Shown piece after piece: positions 60,986 to 64,000 of a stretch of DNA of 64,000 nucleotides. The notes under the pieces were generated by a model. It was not told the DNA's origin. It saw only the letters and a list, made by a program, of their open reading frames with translations, and searched no databases. Location of the stretch: the NCBI RefSeq assembly GCF_032878955.1, contig NZ_CP043839.1, positions 4,216,001 to 4,280,000 on the forward strand, read 5' to 3'. Within the stretch, counting starts at the first letter, position 1; the number at the start of each line of letters is the position of its first letter. Position numbers and translations under genes: made by a program. The stretch comes from Butyricimonas paravirosa. GTDB lineage: Bacteria > Bacteroidota > Bacteroidia > Bacteroidales > Marinifilaceae.

Positions 60986-62299
60986 TTTCGTGTGATCTGC
61001 CGCGAATCGTTTTAAACGTTCTTCCAGTTCCGGCATCCGGTGGAGTCCGGTTTGAGAAACGCAAGCACGGAGACCTTGTTTCTTGGAACCCGTGTCACGC
61101 AACGGGATCGCTGATATGCCGTAATACAGGATTTCTTTCGTGAGGTCACCACCCGTGAATCCCGGGTAGATGATCGTGAAATAGAACCCGTCGGCGATAG
61201 GTTCTTCCAAATCCCGGTCATACACGATCTCGAAACCGTATTTGGTGAACAGCTCTTTCATGGCGTGGGCTCTCTCCGCGTATTCCCGTACCCCATCGAG
61301 GATGTTGATACGTCCCTCGTTGGCGGCTTTCAAGATGGCGGCCATGGCGTATTGGCAGGAATGAGTCGTTCCGGATGATAACGTGTAAATGATCCGGTTC
61401 ACGATGGTGTAACCTAACGTACCCATTCCCCCGAAACGATCGTGCAGGTTGTCGTATTTCCGGTTGTATAAAGCGTCAGAAATACACATGATTCCCAAAC
61501 GTTGCCCGGCGTAACTAAATAGTTTGGAACCGGAGATCATGACGATGTAGTTATCCGTGTATTTACCAACTGAGGGTTGGAACGGGGCTTTACCCGGTAC
61601 GGAAAGATCCCGACGGAAGTCCATGGCGAAGTAGGCCAAGTCTTCCAGCACGATCACGTCATATTTGGTGGCCAGTTCCCCGACGATTTTCAATTCCTCG
61701 TCCGTGAAACATATCCAAGCCGGGTTATTCGGGTTGCTGTACAGGATGGCAGCGATATTTCCCTTGGAAAGATGTTCTTCCAGTTTCTCCCGTAATTTTT
61801 CGCCCCTGTAATTATAAACGTCAAATGACTCGAACGGTTTTCCGATAACTTGCATTTGTGTTTTTTGAACGGGGAATCCCGGGTCGATGAAAAGAACGGT
61901 GTCTTTTCCTTTTTTACATTCCGTTACTGCCATGAAGGCGGCGAAACAGGCCTGCATGGAACCCACGGTCGGGATGATACCTTCCGGCTTGATGTCGATG
62001 TCCACGAAGTTCTTCACGAACTTGGAACCTTCTTCCTTGAATTCCTTGTGGCCTTCGAGCATCGGGTAGAATTGAGCGCATCCGGCACGTAGCGCCTCGA
62101 TTTCGGCGTCGATACCTATTTTAGAAGGGGCAAGTCCGGGAACACCCATTTCCATACGGATGAATTTTTCCCCGCTTTCGGCTTCCACCATATTCACCAC
62201 TTTCACGATGTCGCGTATCGTGGCATCTTCCATGTCACTGATCCCGCAGGCTGCCAGCTTCTGGTCAACGATCTTTTTGTCAATTAGATTATTTTGCAT
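60983..62299 (-). CDS. PLP-dependent class I/II aminotransferase
   Basis: 438 residues. The lysine of SGSKLFSYAGQRLG is the Schiff-base site (about 261), and SNPNNPAW and EDLAYFAMDFRRD carry the PLP-binding Asn and Asp/Tyr. GVPGLAPSKIG and YPMLEGHKEFKEEGSKF are family features. It could supply 2-oxoacids from amino acids to the neighbouring ferredoxin oxidoreductase, a likely pairing but not proved. Single gene, start ATG 62299. Confidence 0.88.
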   Translation of the reverse strand: MQNNLIDKKIVDQKLAACGISDMEDATIRDIVKVVNMVEAESGEKFIRMEMGVPGLAPSKIGIDAEIEALRAGCAQFYPMLEGHKEFKEEGSKFVKNFVDIDIKPEGIIPTVGSMQACFAAFMAVTECKKGKDTVLFIDPGFPVQKTQMQVIGKPFESFDVYNYRGEKLREKLEEHLSKGNIAAILYSNPNNPAWICFTDEELKIVGELATKYDVIVLEDLAYFAMDFRRDLSVPGKAPFQPSVGKYTDNYIVMISGSKLFSYAGQRLGIMCISDALYNRKYDNLHDRFGGMGTLGYTIVNRIIYTLSSGTTHSCQYAMAAILKAANEGRINILDGVREYAERAHAMKELFTKYGFEIVYDRDLEEPIADGFYFTIIYPGFTGGDLTKEILYYGISAIPLRDTGSKKQGLRACVSQTGLHRMPELEERLKRFAADHTK

Positions 62300-62828
62300 G
62301 ACTACTTTATATGATTTATTCTATTTTTTCTCAGCATGTACGCGAGTTTAATAAAAAATTGTCATTATATATTCCGAAATCGTTTTAAATTTGAAGTGGA
62401 GTGTCTAATTTAGTTTGATTCTGAAATTGATTATTTTCTTTTTGCTTGTGTGCTGCAAGTGATTTGATATATCCTTGTTTAGAATACTTTTAGAGATGGA
62501 AATAATCGGGTTTTCCTATTGTAAAAGTCTGTTCTCAATGTTTTACTCTCTTTTTGTAGTCGTTGTTGCTCTATTGACAAAGGGTTATGCATGGGCGTTG
62601 AAAGGGTGATGAAAGGGAATAAGAAGATTATTATGGTTGTGTTTGTACGTTATTGCAATGGGTGAAGGATATCTGTGTGGTGGTGCATTTCGTGATTCTT
62701 AAATACATTCTTGGACACCCTCTTTCGAATCTGTTTTTGTTTTCGTAGTTTTGCAGTTGGATAATAGTAAAATTGAAATATTGAAGTGATCGTCATTTTC
62801 AATTTTCAATTTTCAATTTTCAATTGTT
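62300..62828. other. Intergenic region before the FtsX-type permease
   Basis: No gene is supported in this 529-base AT-rich gap. It holds TAGTTTTG at 62746-62753, a -7 promoter-like element, and four tandem ATTTTCA 7-mers at 62795-62822 followed by ATTG just before the start codon. Confidence 0.5.
62795..62822. repeat. Four ATTTTCA 7-mers before the permease start
   Basis: ATTTTCA is repeated four times in tandem without gaps and ends 6 bases before the ATG. It leaves no room for a Shine-Dalgarno sequence. Confidence 0.7.
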
Positions 62829-64000
62829 ATGAATCTGGAATGGTACATTGCGCGTAGGTTGTTGAAAGGGGACGGCACGAAATCCGTGTCGGTGCCGATC
62901 GTAAAGATTGCGATTGTTGGGATCGCTTTGGGGTTGTGCGTGATGTTATTGTCGTTGTTTATTATCACGGGGTTTAAGTACGAGATCACCGAGAAATTGT
63001 CGGGTTTCACGGCTCATTTGAGCGTGGTGCCTTTTGTTCCCGGTTCGACGAGTGAGGGGGGAGTGGTCCGTGAATCGGAGAGTCTGGTGAAAGGCTTGAA
63101 AGAGGTGGAAGGTGTGAAGAACGTGTACGGGTATATCGAAAAGCCCGCAATTTTCAAGAGTAAAGAGGAGATTCACGGGGTGGTATTGAAAGGGATAGAT
63201 GTGGGGTATGATGTTGTTTTTTTCAGGGAGAATCTGAAGGAGGGAAAAATGCCTGATTTTAAAACGGAACGGGCGTCAAATGAAATATTAATTTCTGCCT
63301 CCGTGGCGGATATGCTAGAAATCGGTGTCGGTGGAAAAGTCACGGCCCATTTCGTGCAGGACCCGCCGAGAGCGAGAGTGTTTACCGTTGCCGGAATTTA
63401 CGACACGGGTTTCAAGGAGTATGATGACGTGATGGTGTTGGTTGATGAACGACATCTGGCGAAATTGAATGACTGGGGGCCGGGGGAGGTTTCCGGGATT
63501 GCTATCGAACTGGAGGATGTGGAGCGATTAAACGAGGTGGTAGAGGAGGTGGAAAGTGTCGTGTATGATGCGAGTGGAAATTACGAGGTACAGACGCTTG
63601 CCGACGTGGCTCCGCAAATTTTTGACTGGTTGGCGTTGTTGAACATGAACGTGTGGGTGATCCTGATTTTGATTGTCACGGTGGCCGGTTTTAATATGGT
63701 GTCGGGGTTATTGATTTTGATTCTGGATAAGACTACTTTGATCGGGATATTGAAAGCGTTAGGCTACAAAAATGTTTCTTTGCGAAAATTGTTCCTGTAC
63801 ATATCGGCAGGATTGATTATTAAAGGAATGTTATGGGGAAATGTGCTGGCCTTTGTTTTGGCAGGAATTCAGGCGATATTCCGTGTAATTCATCTTGATC
63901 CTGTGACGTATTATATGGACACGGTTCCAATTAATTTTAGTCTCGGATACGTGATATTATTGAATGTAGGAGTAATCGTGATAACCGTTTTAATGCTGAT
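62829..64000 (+). CDS. FtsX/LolC-family ABC transporter permease, 3' truncated by the window
   Basis: At least 390 residues; the frame is still open at the right edge. The start is ATG 62829. The N-terminal transmembrane helix (about 23-48; IVKIAIVGIALGLCVMLLSLFIITGF) is followed by a large periplasmic part with the MacB-like pattern (VKNVYGYIEKPAIFKSKEEIHGVVLKGID; ILISASVADMLEIGVGGKVTAHF), then helices from about 270 on. It resembles LolC/LolE or other lipoprotein-releasing FtsX permeases. No ATPase is visible in the window. Confidence 0.85.
   Translation, partial: MNLEWYIARRLLKGDGTKSVSVPIVKIAIVGIALGLCVMLLSLFIITGFKYEITEKLSGFTAHLSVVPFVPGSTSEGGVVRESESLVKGLKEVEGVKNVYGYIEKPAIFKSKEEIHGVVLKGIDVGYDVVFFRENLKEGKMPDFKTERASNEILISASVADMLEIGVGGKVTAHFVQDPPRARVFTVAGIYDTGFKEYDDVMVLVDERHLAKLNDWGPGEVSGIAIELEDVERLNEVVEEVESVVYDASGNYEVQTLADVAPQIFDWLALLNMNVWVILILIVTVAGFNMVSGLLILILDKTTLIGILKALGYKNVSLRKLFLYISAGLIIKGMLWGNVLAFVLAGIQAIFRVIHLDPVTYYMDTVPINFSLGYVILLNVGVIVITVLML

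Overview
The window is chromosomal DNA of a Bacteroidota member, most likely order Bacteroidales. The signs are SusC/SusD and FecR genes, FimA/Mfa-type fimbrial lipoproteins, DUF4494, DUF4843, DUF4268 and PKD-like lipoproteins, and promoters of the TTTG-N19/20-TAnnTTTG type. Abundant thioredoxin-bearing SusCD-type operons, PD-(D/E)XK AAA proteins, aspartase and a VorB-type 2-oxoacid:ferredoxin oxidoreductase make an Odoribacteraceae genus such as Butyricimonas or Odoribacter a reasonable guess. That placement is inference. No rRNA, tRNA, CRISPR array or intact insertion sequence was seen.

Layout: 1-3949 is the tail of an operon of envelope thiol-disulfide proteins. 4026-6242 holds a PD-(D/E)XK AAA ATPase and a DUF4494 gene, followed by a MITE-like repeat (6264-6578). 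6583-15974 is a fimbrial locus: a divergent regulator, a major-type fimbrillin, a FimB/Mfa2-type anchor, two accessory or tip lipoproteins and a lectin-like secreted protein. 16259-34531 is mostly housekeeping: aspA, recG, a PduO-type adenosyltransferase, purD, pyrC, a GT2 enzyme, murF, ispF, a META/MliC lipoprotein, a GH3-like enzyme and rnhB. It is interrupted by a Fic gene and a 57-codon antitoxin-like gene missed by length cut-offs.

34547-39698 contains an aminotransferase, a second PD-(D/E)XK AAA ATPase and, tail to tail with it, a three-gene overlapping operon: a GNAT-like protein, an IbrA-like PAPS-reductase-family protein and an IbrB-like ParB-fold protein. 39970-42200 is an EmrA/EmrB-like efflux pair. 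42211-46180 is a galactose module: mutarotase, galactokinase and a sodium/sugar symporter.

46568-57939 is a SusCD-type uptake operon: an ECF sigma factor split by a -1 frameshift, FecR, SusC, SusD, a DUF4843 lipoprotein, a PKD-like lipoprotein and a protein with two thioredoxin domains. 57976-60727 is a four-gene ferredoxin-dependent 2-oxoacid oxidoreductase, followed by an aminotransferase and, at the edge, a partial FtsX/LolC-type permease.

Intergenic spaces carry several families of short repeats built from words such as ATAAGGTTCAT and ATTGAAAATGG, plus hairpin elements. Some have run into the ends of coding regions. The observations most worth following are the IbrA/IbrB/GNAT operon next to the AAA-nuclease, the convergent Fic/antitoxin pair, the lectin-ended fimbrial operon, the frameshifted sigma factor and the dispersed repeat families.
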